Positions 42,569 to 50,367 of a stretch of 64,000 bases of DNA are shown piece by piece. Position 1 is the first letter of the stretch. Each line of letters starts with the position of its first letter. The notes under the pieces were generated by a model. It worked only from the letters and a program-made list of their open reading frames with translations, made no database searches and was not told the DNA's origin. The translations under genes and the position numbers were made by a program. This DNA is from Corynebacterium anserum. Lineage in GTDB: Bacteria > Actinomycetota > Actinomycetes > Mycobacteriales > Mycobacteriaceae. The DNA is taken from assembly GCF_014262665.1 (NCBI RefSeq), contig NZ_CP046883.1, positions 1,984,001 through 2,048,000 of the forward strand, written 5' to 3'.

Positions 42569-43993
42569 CTAGAGGTTAATCATGTGCCCTTGAATACCCT
42601 CAGCGGCTTCCTTCATCGCCTCAGACAGGGTCGGGTGGGTGTGGACGTTGCGCCCAATTTCCTCAGCGGTGAGGTCAAAACGCTGTGCAAGGGTGAGCTC
42701 TGGCAACAGCTCAGATACGTCAGGACCTACCATGTGGCCACCGATGAGCTCGCCATATTCTGCGTCGGCAATCAACTTCACAAAGCCCACACCATGGCCC
42801 AAGCCCTGTGCCTTGCCGTTGGCCGTGAATGGGAAGGATGCAACCTTGATTTCCCGGCCTTCCTCTTCAGCCTTCTTGCGCGCTTGTTCTTCGGTGTAGC
42901 CGAAAGAGGCAACCTGAGGGGAGCAGAATGTGGCGCGGGGCATGTTCATGTAGTCACCCAGCACCTGTGTTTCCGCACCAGCGATCGTCTCAGCGGCGAC
43001 CACGCCCTGAGCTTCCGCAACGTGTGCGAGCTGCAGTTTAGCGGTGACATCGCCGATGGCGTAAATGCCGTCGATATTGGTGCGCATGTGATCATCAACA
43101 TCGATGGCACCGCGCTCGGTGAGCTTTACACCGGTATTTTCCAGCCCATATCCCTCGACGCGAGGGGCGAAGCCGATGGAAACCATAACGCGATCGGCCT
43201 TCAGCGTCTCAGACTTGGAACCATCAGCGGACTCGATGTCCACTTCCACGCCTTTGCCCTCGCCGTTGTCACGAACCTCAGTGGTCTTGTAGCCGGTCTT
43301 GAGCTTAACGCCGAGTTTCTTGTACTGCTTGGCAATTTCCTTGGAGACATCTTTGTCTTCGTTTGGCAGTACGCGATCCATAAACTCCACGATGGTGACA
43401 TCCACTCCGAAGTTGGAGAGTACGTAAGCAAACTCCATACCAATAGCGCCCGCACCGATGATGACCATGGAGTCAGGTTTGTTGTCGTCGAGAATCTGCT
43501 CCTCAAAGGACACAATATTCCCGCCGATTTCTACGCCGGGGATGGAGCGCACCACGGAACCGGTTGCGATGATGCAGTTGTCGAAGGTGATGTTCTTGCC
43601 TGCATCATCGCCTTCAGTAATTTCGATGGTTTTTGCGTCTATAAAAGAGCCCTTACCATTGATCTCTTGGATCTTGTTCTTCTTCATCAAGTAGTGGACA
43701 CCCTTGACGATTCCCGCGGATACCTTGCGTGAGCGCTTATGCGCAACTCCGAAGTCCATGGAGATATTGTCACCAGTGATGCCGTAGGTTTTGGCTTCCT
43801 TGGTGATGGTGTGCGCGAGCTCTGCGTTGCGGATCAACGCCTTCGATGGGATACATCCGACGTTGAGGCACACGCCTCCCCAGTACTGCTTTTCAATGAC
43901 GGCGGTTTTCAGGCCGAGTTGAGAAGCACGGATCGCTGCCACGTATCCGCCTGGGCCTGCACCGAGTACTACTAGATCATAATGTTCAGCCAC
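42569..43993 (-). CDS. lpd: Dihydrolipoyl dehydrogenase
   Basis: A 474-residue flavoprotein disulfide reductase that reoxidises the lipoyl groups of the 2-oxoacid dehydrogenase and glycine-cleavage complexes. Motifs are the FAD site [20 protein letters not shown] at the start, the redox pair in [16 protein letters not shown], the NAD site [20 protein letters not shown], the second FAD contact [17 protein letters not shown], and the dimer-interface [16 protein letters not shown] with the catalytic His-Glu. It starts with GTG at 43993. The neighbouring ramB is also next to lpd in C. glutamicum. The 3' end converges on ramB with about 125 bp between. No tandem lipoyl or E2 gene is nearby, as is usual in corynebacteria. 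Confidence 0.96.
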   Translation of the reverse strand: MAEHYDLVVLGAGPGGYVAAIRASQLGLKTAVIEKQYWGGVCLNVGCIPSKALIRNAELAHTITKEAKTYGITGDNISMDFGVAHKRSRKVSAGIVKGVHYLMKKNKIQEINGKGSFIDAKTIEITEGDDAGKNITFDNCIIATGSVVRSIPGVEIGGNIVSFEEQILDDNKPDSMVIIGAGAIGMEFAYVLSNFGVDVTIVEFMDRVLPNEDKDVSKEIAKQYKKLGVKLKTGYKTTEVRDNGEGKGVEVDIESADGSKSETLKADRVMVSIGFAPRVEGYGLENTGVKLTERGAIDVDDHMRTNIDGIYAIGDVTAKLQLAHVAEAQGVVAAETIAGAETQVLGDYMNMPRATFCSPQVASFGYTEEQARKKAEEEGREIKVASFPFTANGKAQGLGHGVGFVKLIADAEYGELIGGHMVGPDVSELLPELTLAQRFDLTAEEIGRNVHTHPTLSEAMKEAAEGIQGHMINL

Positions 43994-44268
43994 GGTTTCT
44001 AAGAGTACGCGCCAAATGGGTTGCTGTCTCCCCAGCCCCTTGTTCTTCCTATCCTTTCTTGGATCTCCGACGCCACATCCTCCCTAGTTTTCAGATTTAC
44101 CGCAAGCCGTTAACGGGACTAAAAGCCGTAGTGAGAGCCAGGTTGGGTGCATGGCAGCGGATCCTAGAGACTCTGCGACGCTATTAATACGTCGCGTGAC
44201 GAACTCTTCCGTGCCGGTAGTTATGAGAGTTATTCATTGATCGTTGGCATAAAGGAGACAGTTTTTCA

Positions 44269-44325
44269 GTGATATTTATGCAAGTTTCGCTAGACCGCCC
44301 GCCTACTTCGCCCAACACCCACTAG
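44269..44325 (+). CDS. Possible 18-residue leader peptide
   Basis: AAAGGAGA at 44251-44258 is a near-perfect ribosome site with no long gene behind it. It is followed by GTG at 44269 (or ATG at 44278) and a short frame that ends at TAG 44323-44325; from the ATG it reads MQVSLDRPPTSPNTH. It could be a leader peptide for downstream control or simply chance. There is no homology evidence. Confidence 0.25.
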   Translation: MIFMQVSLDRPPTSPNTH

Positions 44326-44332
44326 TTTCCCC

Positions 44333-44371
44333 ACCCTTCAGACCCCTTACCATGTACCCTTCAGACCCCTT
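44333..44371. repeat. Two perfect 16-bp direct repeats
   Basis: ACCCTTCAGACCCCTT occurs at 44333-44348 and again at 44356-44371, a 23-bp period, in the non-coding stretch upstream of the mycolyltransferase gene. Confidence 0.7.
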
Positions 44372-44710
44372 CTCAAGGTTTTATTTAGGCCTTCTCTCCT
44401 AGGCCTTCCGTCTACCTCCCCCGACGCGCACAGGATTCCCTGAGCCTTCCGGAGGAACCATAGAAGATGAGGGCTTTTTTCAGAAAGAGCGATGTACTCG
44501 CGGTCTCTTTACGCAATACTCCACTTTTTTATGATCCAACATGTATCATCACCGCATAAAGCTGGAACGTTATGCATACGTTATGGACCCTCTAGCGCTC
44601 TTTTGCTGCTCATAACGCTAAAAATCAGCATGACGCACCACGCCCACCGCACCATAGTTTTACCGCCGTATAGCTGTACTAACGCTGAGTTTTCTTTGAG
44701 GTTTGACCAT

Positions 44711-45961
44711 ATGAAGCGCACTATTTTCCGCGCAACTGCCGCTGCGATGGCAGTTTTGGCTCCGGCAACCGCCACTCCCCTGATCGCTCCTGCAGCTCAG
44801 GCTCAGGATGCCTCCATCGGTGCCGAACTGACCGCTGGCACCAATAACGATGATTTCCGTACTTTGTACGAAAATGCCAGCAGCTCTATGAACTGGCTGG
44901 AAATCATCAAGCGTTACCAGTCCAGAGGCTACGACAACGTCAAGGTTGTCACCGCCTATTCCAAAGCTATGGATCGTCTGATTCCGCTCGTTCTTATCCA
45001 GCCTGAAAATAAGACTAAACGTTCTTCTGCCCCAACCCTCTACCTACTCAACGGTGCCGACGGCGGAGAGGGGCGCGCGAACTGGATCGCCCAGACGGAC
45101 ATTATTGACTATTACGGGGGAAACCTTTCCAAGAACACTACTGGCGTTAAGTCTCCAGGCATTGGTGCCAACATCGTTATCCCCATGGCCGGGGCTTTCT
45201 CCTACTACTCCGATTGGACCGGCGATAACGCCGGTTTGCAGGGTGTCAACCGCAAAGGTGAGACCGGCGGCAGGCAAAAGTGGGAAACTTTCATGACCAA
45301 GGAATTGCCCGGTGCTTTTGAAAAATTCGAGGTAGACGGCACCAAGGTCGCGAACAGCACGAAGGCAATCGCCGGTATGTCCATGTCCGGCACCACCTCC
45401 CTGGCCTACGCTGAACACAATCCAGGAATGTACGCCGCAGTCGGTTCCTTTTCCGGTTGTGCTTCTACTACCAGCCCTCACGGTGCGGCTTTCGTGAACA
45501 TCACCCTCAACCGTGGCAACTCCAGCATGGAAGAGATGTGGGGTGGACCACAGTCTGCAACAGCCCGCCATAACGATGCTCTCCTGGGAGCGGAGCAATT
45601 GCGCGGAACCAAGAACATCTACGTATCCAACGGGTCCGGCCTAGCCGGTGAGCATGACATGCTCAATTCCCCTCGCGTCAAGGGCAACGTGGCCGCATCT
45701 GCAACCGTGATCGTCGAGGGTGGTGCAATCGAGATGGCCACCAACGGATGCACTAACGAGCTGAAAATGAAGACCGACACGCTCGGCATCGGCGTCAACT
45801 ACAACTTCCGATTCACCGGAACTCACCAGTGGGGATACTGGCAGGACGATACCCGCTACTTCTGGAAAGATCTGGTTAACGGGTTGGGCACCGGAGCTCA
45901 AAAGCCCACTGCAAGCGCTGACCCGAACTTCAAAGAGCAAGGCGCCTCTCTGGGGTCATAG
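44711..45961 (+). CDS. Secreted mycolyltransferase (antigen 85 type)
   Basis: A 416-residue exported alpha/beta-hydrolase that moves mycolic acids between trehalose and the wall arabinogalactan. The signal peptide is KRTIFRATAAAMAVLAPATA with cleavage after AQA near residue 33. The nucleophile elbow is IAGMSMSGTTSLAYAEH (Ser of MSMSG). TLYLLNGADGGEGRANWI forms the oxyanion region, and FRFTGTHQWGYWQDD carries the catalytic His. The mature protein is of normal size for corynebacterial Cmt/Cop enzymes and lacks LGFP repeats. The start is ATG 44711 with TTGAGG upstream; the open frame reaches back to 44492, but that part is not coding-like. This gene shows that the organism makes mycolic acids. 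It is followed by a short tandem repeat and a hairpin. Confidence 0.93.
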   Translation: MKRTIFRATAAAMAVLAPATATPLIAPAAQAQDASIGAELTAGTNNDDFRTLYENASSSMNWLEIIKRYQSRGYDNVKVVTAYSKAMDRLIPLVLIQPENKTKRSSAPTLYLLNGADGGEGRANWIAQTDIIDYYGGNLSKNTTGVKSPGIGANIVIPMAGAFSYYSDWTGDNAGLQGVNRKGETGGRQKWETFMTKELPGAFEKFEVDGTKVANSTKAIAGMSMSGTTSLAYAEHNPGMYAAVGSFSGCASTTSPHGAAFVNITLNRGNSSMEEMWGGPQSATARHNDALLGAEQLRGTKNIYVSNGSGLAGEHDMLNSPRVKGNVAASATVIVEGGAIEMATNGCTNELKMKTDTLGIGVNYNFRFTGTHQWGYWQDDTRYFWKDLVNGLGTGAQKPTASADPNFKEQGASLGS

Positions 45962-45966
45962 GTCAT

Positions 45967-46000
45967 AAAATACTGCCTTGACCTAAATACTGCTTTGACC
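45967..46000. repeat. Short tandem repeat just after the mycolyltransferase stop
   Basis: AAATACTGCYTTGACC occurs twice back to back (45968-45983 and 45985-46000). Immediately before it GGTCATA is also doubled across the stop codon. Seen directly in the sequence. Confidence 0.6.
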
Positions 46001-46012
46001 CTCGTTCCTCCC

Positions 46013-46041
46013 GCCCCTCGTCACCGGCACGTGCGAGGGGC
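46013..46041 (+). terminator. Hairpin between mycolyltransferase and M1 peptidase genes
   Basis: GCCCCTCG at 46013-46020 pairs with CGAGGGGC at 46034-46041, and an inner CAC/GTG extends the stem. It lies about 50 bp after the mycolyltransferase stop; a weak T-containing tail (ATTTG) follows. A likely terminator. Confidence 0.6.
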
Positions 46042-46094
46042 ATTTGCCTCCCCGAAGTAGCCCGGCTGCATCCGCCACCTAGTAGGGTTCTTGT

Positions 46095-47636
46095 GTGAGC
46101 AATTCCCGTCCTTTACGCACAAGCCCCATCAATGGACCCCGCGATCCTTATACAGGAATCGACTACAACCTGGGGTTTCACGTGCTGTCCTATACCTTGG
46201 ACATGGACTATAACGCTGGCCCTAATTACTTAACTGCCACAGCGACCCTGTCGGTGGAAAATTACCGCGAACTCAAGACACTCACGCTGGATCTGGCGAA
46301 CAATCTCAGGGTTCAAAAAGTCACTATTTCCGCACATGGGCATACCGACCCTGACCTGTTCATACTGCGTCGATTCCGCCAGAGCAACAACAAGCTACAC
46401 CTCAGTTTCATAAAACAATTACCCACCGACCTCACCTTTGATCTGCATATCAAGTACAGTGGCACGCCCCGTCCGTTGCGATCACCCTGGGGTGAAGTCG
46501 GATGGGAAGAAACAGAAGAAGGAGCATTAGTTGCCGGTCAACCCAACGGGGCACCATCATGGTTTCCGTGCGATGACACCCCCGATGAAAAGGCTCGCTA
46601 CGTTATTCGCGTGACAACTCACCGCGACGTAACAGCCGTTGCCACCGGTGATCTCATGCGTGAGACTCCCGCTGGCGCCAAAGTAACCCGCGAGTATCGC
46701 GTGGACTATCCAATGTCCACTTATTTAGCGGCTTTGTACGTCGGCCCGTTCCGCAAAGAGGAATTGCGCCCAGCCACCGTAGGGCGCCGCATAATTCCTG
46801 TAACGGCATGGTTGCCGGAGGGAACCCCGGGTGCCAAAGTAACCCGCGAAAACTTCGCCATAGACTTTGCTGATCAAACCGCCATGATCGAGGCGTATAG
46901 CGATATGTTCGGAAACTACCCTTTTCCTGCGTACGAGGTGGTGGTGACCGGAGAGGCAATGGAAATTCCCCTAGAGGCACAAGCGATGAGTATGTTCGGC
47001 TGCAACCATGTAGACGGCAAACGGAGCTGGGAACGGCTCATCGCCCATGAGCTGTCCCATCAATGGTTCGGAAATTCGGTCGGACTGGTTGAGTGGCGCG
47101 ATATTTGGCTCAATGAAGGGTTCGCTTGTTATGCCGAATGGTTGTGGTTTGAGCGTTCCAGAGGCATTCCGGCCTCTCACCATGCGTGGGTTCATTACAA
47201 CAAGCTCATGTCCAAGCCTCAGGATCTACTGCTCTCCGATCCAGGAGCGGAGGATATGTTCGACGACCGCGTGTACAAACGTGGTGCGCTCACCGTCCAC
47301 GCCATACGCATGGTGCTCGGCGATGAAGCATTTTTTGAGCTCCTCCACCGGTGGACGGCCGAGCATAAGACGGGACTGGTAGAAACCCGCGACCTAGAGA
47401 ACCTAGTGGCCAGCGTGCTGAACGAGTACCGCATGTGCAAAAATGCGTCTGAAGCCTCTCTTTACGCTCGGGAGATTTTCACAGCGTGGGTCTACAGCAC
47501 GGCGTTGCCTGAGTTTCCGCTGCCCGCCCGCGAAGGCATCACGGCAGGTTCCAGTTCCACCCCACCGGCGCACCTCACCGCTACCGAGTGCGCTGCCCTA
47601 CCTGCTGGCACGAGCGTTGAGGAGGGCGCGGCTTAG
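46095..47636 (+). CDS. M1-family metallo-aminopeptidase
   Basis: A 513-residue zinc aminopeptidase of the M1 (gluzincin) family without a signal peptide, so cytosolic. An N-terminal beta domain (residues about 20-200) ends with PSWFPCDDTPDEKARY. The exopeptidase signature is changed to TGEAMEIPLEAQAMSMF in place of GAMEN-type sequences. The zinc motif HELSHQWFGNSV with WRDIWLNEGFACYAEW supplies HExxH and the Glu 18 residues later, and MFDDRVYKRGALTVHAIRMV contains the transition-state Tyr. It lacks the large C-terminal helical domain, as in the short actinobacterial members. The GTG start at 46095 follows a terminator. Five bases separate it from the next gene, a membrane protein, so the two are co-transcribed. 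Confidence 0.87.
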   Translation: MSNSRPLRTSPINGPRDPYTGIDYNLGFHVLSYTLDMDYNAGPNYLTATATLSVENYRELKTLTLDLANNLRVQKVTISAHGHTDPDLFILRRFRQSNNKLHLSFIKQLPTDLTFDLHIKYSGTPRPLRSPWGEVGWEETEEGALVAGQPNGAPSWFPCDDTPDEKARYVIRVTTHRDVTAVATGDLMRETPAGAKVTREYRVDYPMSTYLAALYVGPFRKEELRPATVGRRIIPVTAWLPEGTPGAKVTRENFAIDFADQTAMIEAYSDMFGNYPFPAYEVVVTGEAMEIPLEAQAMSMFGCNHVDGKRSWERLIAHELSHQWFGNSVGLVEWRDIWLNEGFACYAEWLWFERSRGIPASHHAWVHYNKLMSKPQDLLLSDPGAEDMFDDRVYKRGALTVHAIRMVLGDEAFFELLHRWTAEHKTGLVETRDLENLVASVLNEYRMCKNASEASLYAREIFTAWVYSTALPEFPLPAREGITAGSSSTPPAHLTATECAALPAGTSVEEGAA

Positions 47637-47641
47637 TAACT

Positions 47642-48919
47642 ATGCGCGCTATTTCCGCTGCCACCGTCTTTGTTGCCATCGCAGGCTACGCGATTATCTT
47701 CATCGCCGCTCGTGCCCTGACCCCTGCCGACTATGAGACCTTCATGGTTTTTTGGGGGTTATTCTTCGCCCTCACAGGTGTGCTCGACGGGCTCATGCAA
47801 GAGTCCGCTCGGGCTGTAACGAACGCTCGCAGCTCTCATGTCTCGGCTTCACCCCTCCCTCACACTAATCGCGCTAATCCAATGCGTGTGACCGCTGGTT
47901 TCGCAGTGTTGAGTTTCCTTCTCACGCTTGTCTCCAGCCCGTTGTGGGCAGATACTGTCAGCCCTGGTCATGAGATGTGGGGCGTGGGCTTGCTGGCCGT
48001 AGGGTTGCTTGCCTATTCCTTCCAGGCAAGCATTTGTGGTCTACTGTCAGCAGTGATGGGCTGGTCAACGTTCGCTTGGCTTATCGCACTGGATTCTGGA
48101 GTGCGTTTGCTCCTTGCCGCTGTGGCCTGGTGGATGGGTTGGCAGCTTCTCGCGTATTTAATTATGACCGTCCTCGGCGCAGCCACGTGGTTACTCTTCG
48201 TAGTTTTCTCTGGCCTGACTCGTAGTTTGCTCTCTGAACTTGCCGACGTCAATCCTCGCGCCTTCGCAGTACGTTCATTGAAAGCTATGGGCGCAAGCGG
48301 CGCGAATGCCATAATCATCAGTGGCTTTCCCGTCCTATTGAAGTTCACCACTGACACTGCGGTTCTCCCTGGGGCTCTCGCGGCCACAATCACTGCTGTC
48401 ACACTCACCCGTGCTCCGCTCCTGGTGCCCTTACAGAGATTCCAACCTGCGTTGATAGTGCACTTCACTAAGAATCGCACACGCGTTCTGCGCGCCTCTT
48501 TGCTCCCGATGGCCGCTGTTGTTACCACAGCCTTCGCCGGTGGGGGCGCAGCATGGGTGCTGGGACAACCAATTATGCGGATCTTTTTCAAGGAAGACTA
48601 CATCGTCTCTGCACAGTCTTTGGCGCTGCTGACCGTAGCTTCCGGCTCCACTGCGCTTCTCATGATTTCTGGTTCTGCCGCACTAGCCGCTGATCGGCAC
48701 ACGCTCTATCTCACAGGCTGGGTTGCTGCAACAGCTGCCGCCATCGCCCTGTTGACCATTGACGCCTCCCCGGAAACCCGGTCAGTGTTGGGATTGGGGC
48801 TCGGACCCTTGGTCGGAGTTGTTGTTCAATTAGTGGTTTTGGGGCTGGGGGCTCGTGGCGTCGACAAGAATTCGAGAGTCCACGGCACCGGTAAGACGGC
48901 ACCGTTTCGGCGTCGATAA
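47642..48919 (+). CDS. Multi-spanning membrane protein of the polysaccharide flippase type
   Basis: A 425-residue membrane protein with about twelve helices and few loops. The N-terminus AISAATVFVAIAGYAIIFIA followed by ARALTPADYETFMVFWGLFF is typical of Wzx/MOP-superfamily polysaccharide exporters, in which A..L...+yg.f is conserved after helix 1. Later helices include GMWGVGLLAVGLLAYSF-like segments and PGALAATITAVTLTRAPLLV. Such proteins flip lipid-linked sugars across the membrane. It begins five bases after the M1 peptidase stop and is followed by a hairpin shared with the convergent MFS gene. The cargo is unknown, and similarity to MATE-type exporters cannot be excluded. Confidence 0.6.
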   Translation: MRAISAATVFVAIAGYAIIFIAARALTPADYETFMVFWGLFFALTGVLDGLMQESARAVTNARSSHVSASPLPHTNRANPMRVTAGFAVLSFLLTLVSSPLWADTVSPGHEMWGVGLLAVGLLAYSFQASICGLLSAVMGWSTFAWLIALDSGVRLLLAAVAWWMGWQLLAYLIMTVLGAATWLLFVVFSGLTRSLLSELADVNPRAFAVRSLKAMGASGANAIIISGFPVLLKFTTDTAVLPGALAATITAVTLTRAPLLVPLQRFQPALIVHFTKNRTRVLRASLLPMAAVVTTAFAGGGAAWVLGQPIMRIFFKEDYIVSAQSLALLTVASGSTALLMISGSAALAADRHTLYLTGWVAATAAAIALLTIDASPETRSVLGLGLGPLVGVVVQLVVLGLGARGVDKNSRVHGTGKTAPFRRR

Positions 48920-48951
48920 AACTCGGAGGGAGGCCGAGAAAAGAACCAGAA

Positions 48952-48972
48952 AGGCGTGAGATACTCACGCCT
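48952..48972. terminator. Bidirectional terminator at the MFS gene end
   Basis: AGGCGTGAG at 48952-48960 and CTCACGCCT at 48964-48972 form a 9-bp perfect stem with an ATA loop. It overlaps the MFS stop codon and lies 33 bp after the flippase-like gene, so it could serve both convergent genes. Confidence 0.65.
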
Positions 48973-50170
48973 CCTGCGGGAGATACCTCTTCGAAAAGAC
49001 AGTGACCACGATCAATGCCAGAATAGCCATCACCACGCCAAAGCCCAGCATGAGTGGGTAGGTGAACCAGTCATTGAGCTTGGTGAGAAGCATCGGGAAG
49101 AAGAAGCCAATGTACGTCACGGCGTAGAAAATCGCGGTGAGACCACCCAAGTCATTCGGGCCAGCGATGCGCTGTACTTCGCCGAGTCCGGATACTAGGC
49201 ACATGCCATACCCGCCTCCGAGGACGATGGCGGTGAGCACCACTCCGAGAATCGTCACTTCCCGCGCGGTCCAAGTAGCGATGAGCATACCAATGATGGT
49301 GAGCACAAGCCCCAGTTGCTGACCACGGGCACTCAACGGGCTATCCAGGATGTGTGAAAATTGCTGGATCGTAAAGCCACACGCTAAACATATGGCGGTG
49401 ATCAGGGCGGAAAACGCCACCGGCGCAGAAACGGTGCCCTGCGCCAACGACGGCATGATTGCATAGGACACGCCAGCACAGCCGAAGACCCACGGAGCGG
49501 CGGGGATAACCGCGAGGATGAAGCGAGGATGGGTCATGGAAGGAGTTTTCAAATCAGACCAGAAGGACCCTTTCACCCTGAGGTGTGCGCTCTGGCGCGT
49601 CTCGGGAACAGTCATTAGCCCCACGATGGAAACGACCGACAAAACGACGTGGACGATGTACGGCAGCTGACCTGGGTAGGGTCCCCACTGGGCAAGAGTT
49701 CCAGCCACTGCGGCTCCCAGAGCAAAACCCCCGGTGAGCGACATGGTAGCTCGCTTTGCTCCAGACGAGGGGCTGGCCTTGGGATCGAACGCTGGGGTTG
49801 AGAGTTCCTTAATCCACGAACCGCCGGCTGTCATAGCCATGCCGATGGAGATACCAGAGAGCACACGCCCGATGAATATCAGCGGCTCGTTTGTCTCACC
49901 TGCAGCAATCAGAGCAGAAGCAACGAGAGCGACGATAGGTGCTGGAAGCATGACAATTTTGCGCCCGTAGCGGTCTGAGAGCGGACCAGCAACAAGGAGG
50001 GCAAGAGCAATACCCACGGCATAACTAGCAAGGAGGGAATCTACGAAGACGGGAGAGAAGGTCTGTTCTCCCCTGTAGAAGACCATCATCGGGGTGAATT
50101 CGTTGCCGCCCCACGCAACAGCCAGCAGCGCAAATGCAACCAACTTCCAGGAATTATCGACTCTAGGCAT
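48965..50170 (-). CDS. MFS transporter
   Basis: A 401-residue major-facilitator protein with twelve helices. The loop 2-3 signature is VAGPLSDRYGRKIVMLPAP, and GRVLSGISIGMAMTAGGSWI marks helix 4. The central loop (ETRQSAHLRVKGSFWSDLK) separates the two halves, and the second half includes LVSGLGEVQRIAGPNDLGG. The pattern fits drug or small-metabolite exporters, but the substrate cannot be named. I place the start at ATG 50170 (MPRVDNSWK); earlier in-frame ATGs at 50197 and 50215 add up to 15 residues and cannot be ruled out. It diverges from the long acyl-CoA dehydrogenase gene, and the roughly 200 bp between holds both promoters. Confidence 0.78.
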   Translation of the reverse strand: MPRVDNSWKLVAFALLAVAWGGNEFTPMMVFYRGEQTFSPVFVDSLLASYAVGIALALLVAGPLSDRYGRKIVMLPAPIVALVASALIAAGETNEPLIFIGRVLSGISIGMAMTAGGSWIKELSTPAFDPKASPSSGAKRATMSLTGGFALGAAVAGTLAQWGPYPGQLPYIVHVVLSVVSIVGLMTVPETRQSAHLRVKGSFWSDLKTPSMTHPRFILAVIPAAPWVFGCAGVSYAIMPSLAQGTVSAPVAFSALITAICLACGFTIQQFSHILDSPLSARGQQLGLVLTIIGMLIATWTAREVTILGVVLTAIVLGGGYGMCLVSGLGEVQRIAGPNDLGGLTAIFYAVTYIGFFFPMLLTKLNDWFTYPLMLGFGVVMAILALIVVTVFSKRYLPQEA

Positions 50171-50367
50171 GGGGGCAATATTAAACCTCGCGCCCATGGG
50201 CAAAAAAGAAACCACTGCTTTTGCCCATTGTTTCCGATCAATTCGGGGGAACTGGTTGGGTGTGTGTGAGCGACGCCAGGTCTGAAAACTTCAGGGCGAA
50301 CTATATAAAAATAACAATTTGCTTGCGAGGCGAGCTTTTCACTGGATCGCGCACTAGGATGAGACCC

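Larger units (their letters stand above)
43994..44710. other. Long intergenic region between lpd and the mycolyltransferase gene
   Basis: About 700 bp without a recognised gene. Contents: a possible 18-codon leader at 44269, two copies of ACCCTTCAGACCCCTT (44333 and 44356), a pyrimidine-rich run with repeated AGGCCTTC near 44388-44412, and three CGTTATG-type elements near 44567-44617 ahead of the mycolyltransferase start. The open frame that continues upstream of 44711 is not family-like and is probably fortuitous. Confidence 0.6.

Noticed and set aside
42584-43732. 382-codon frame antisense to lpd
   Set aside because: lpd on the other strand has every catalytic motif; the antisense product resembles nothing and lies in a shadow frame.
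44492-44710. 73-residue N-terminal extension of the mycolyltransferase
   Set aside because: A proper signal peptide starts at 44711 with a ribosome site. The extension is not export-like and contains the CGTTATG repeats.
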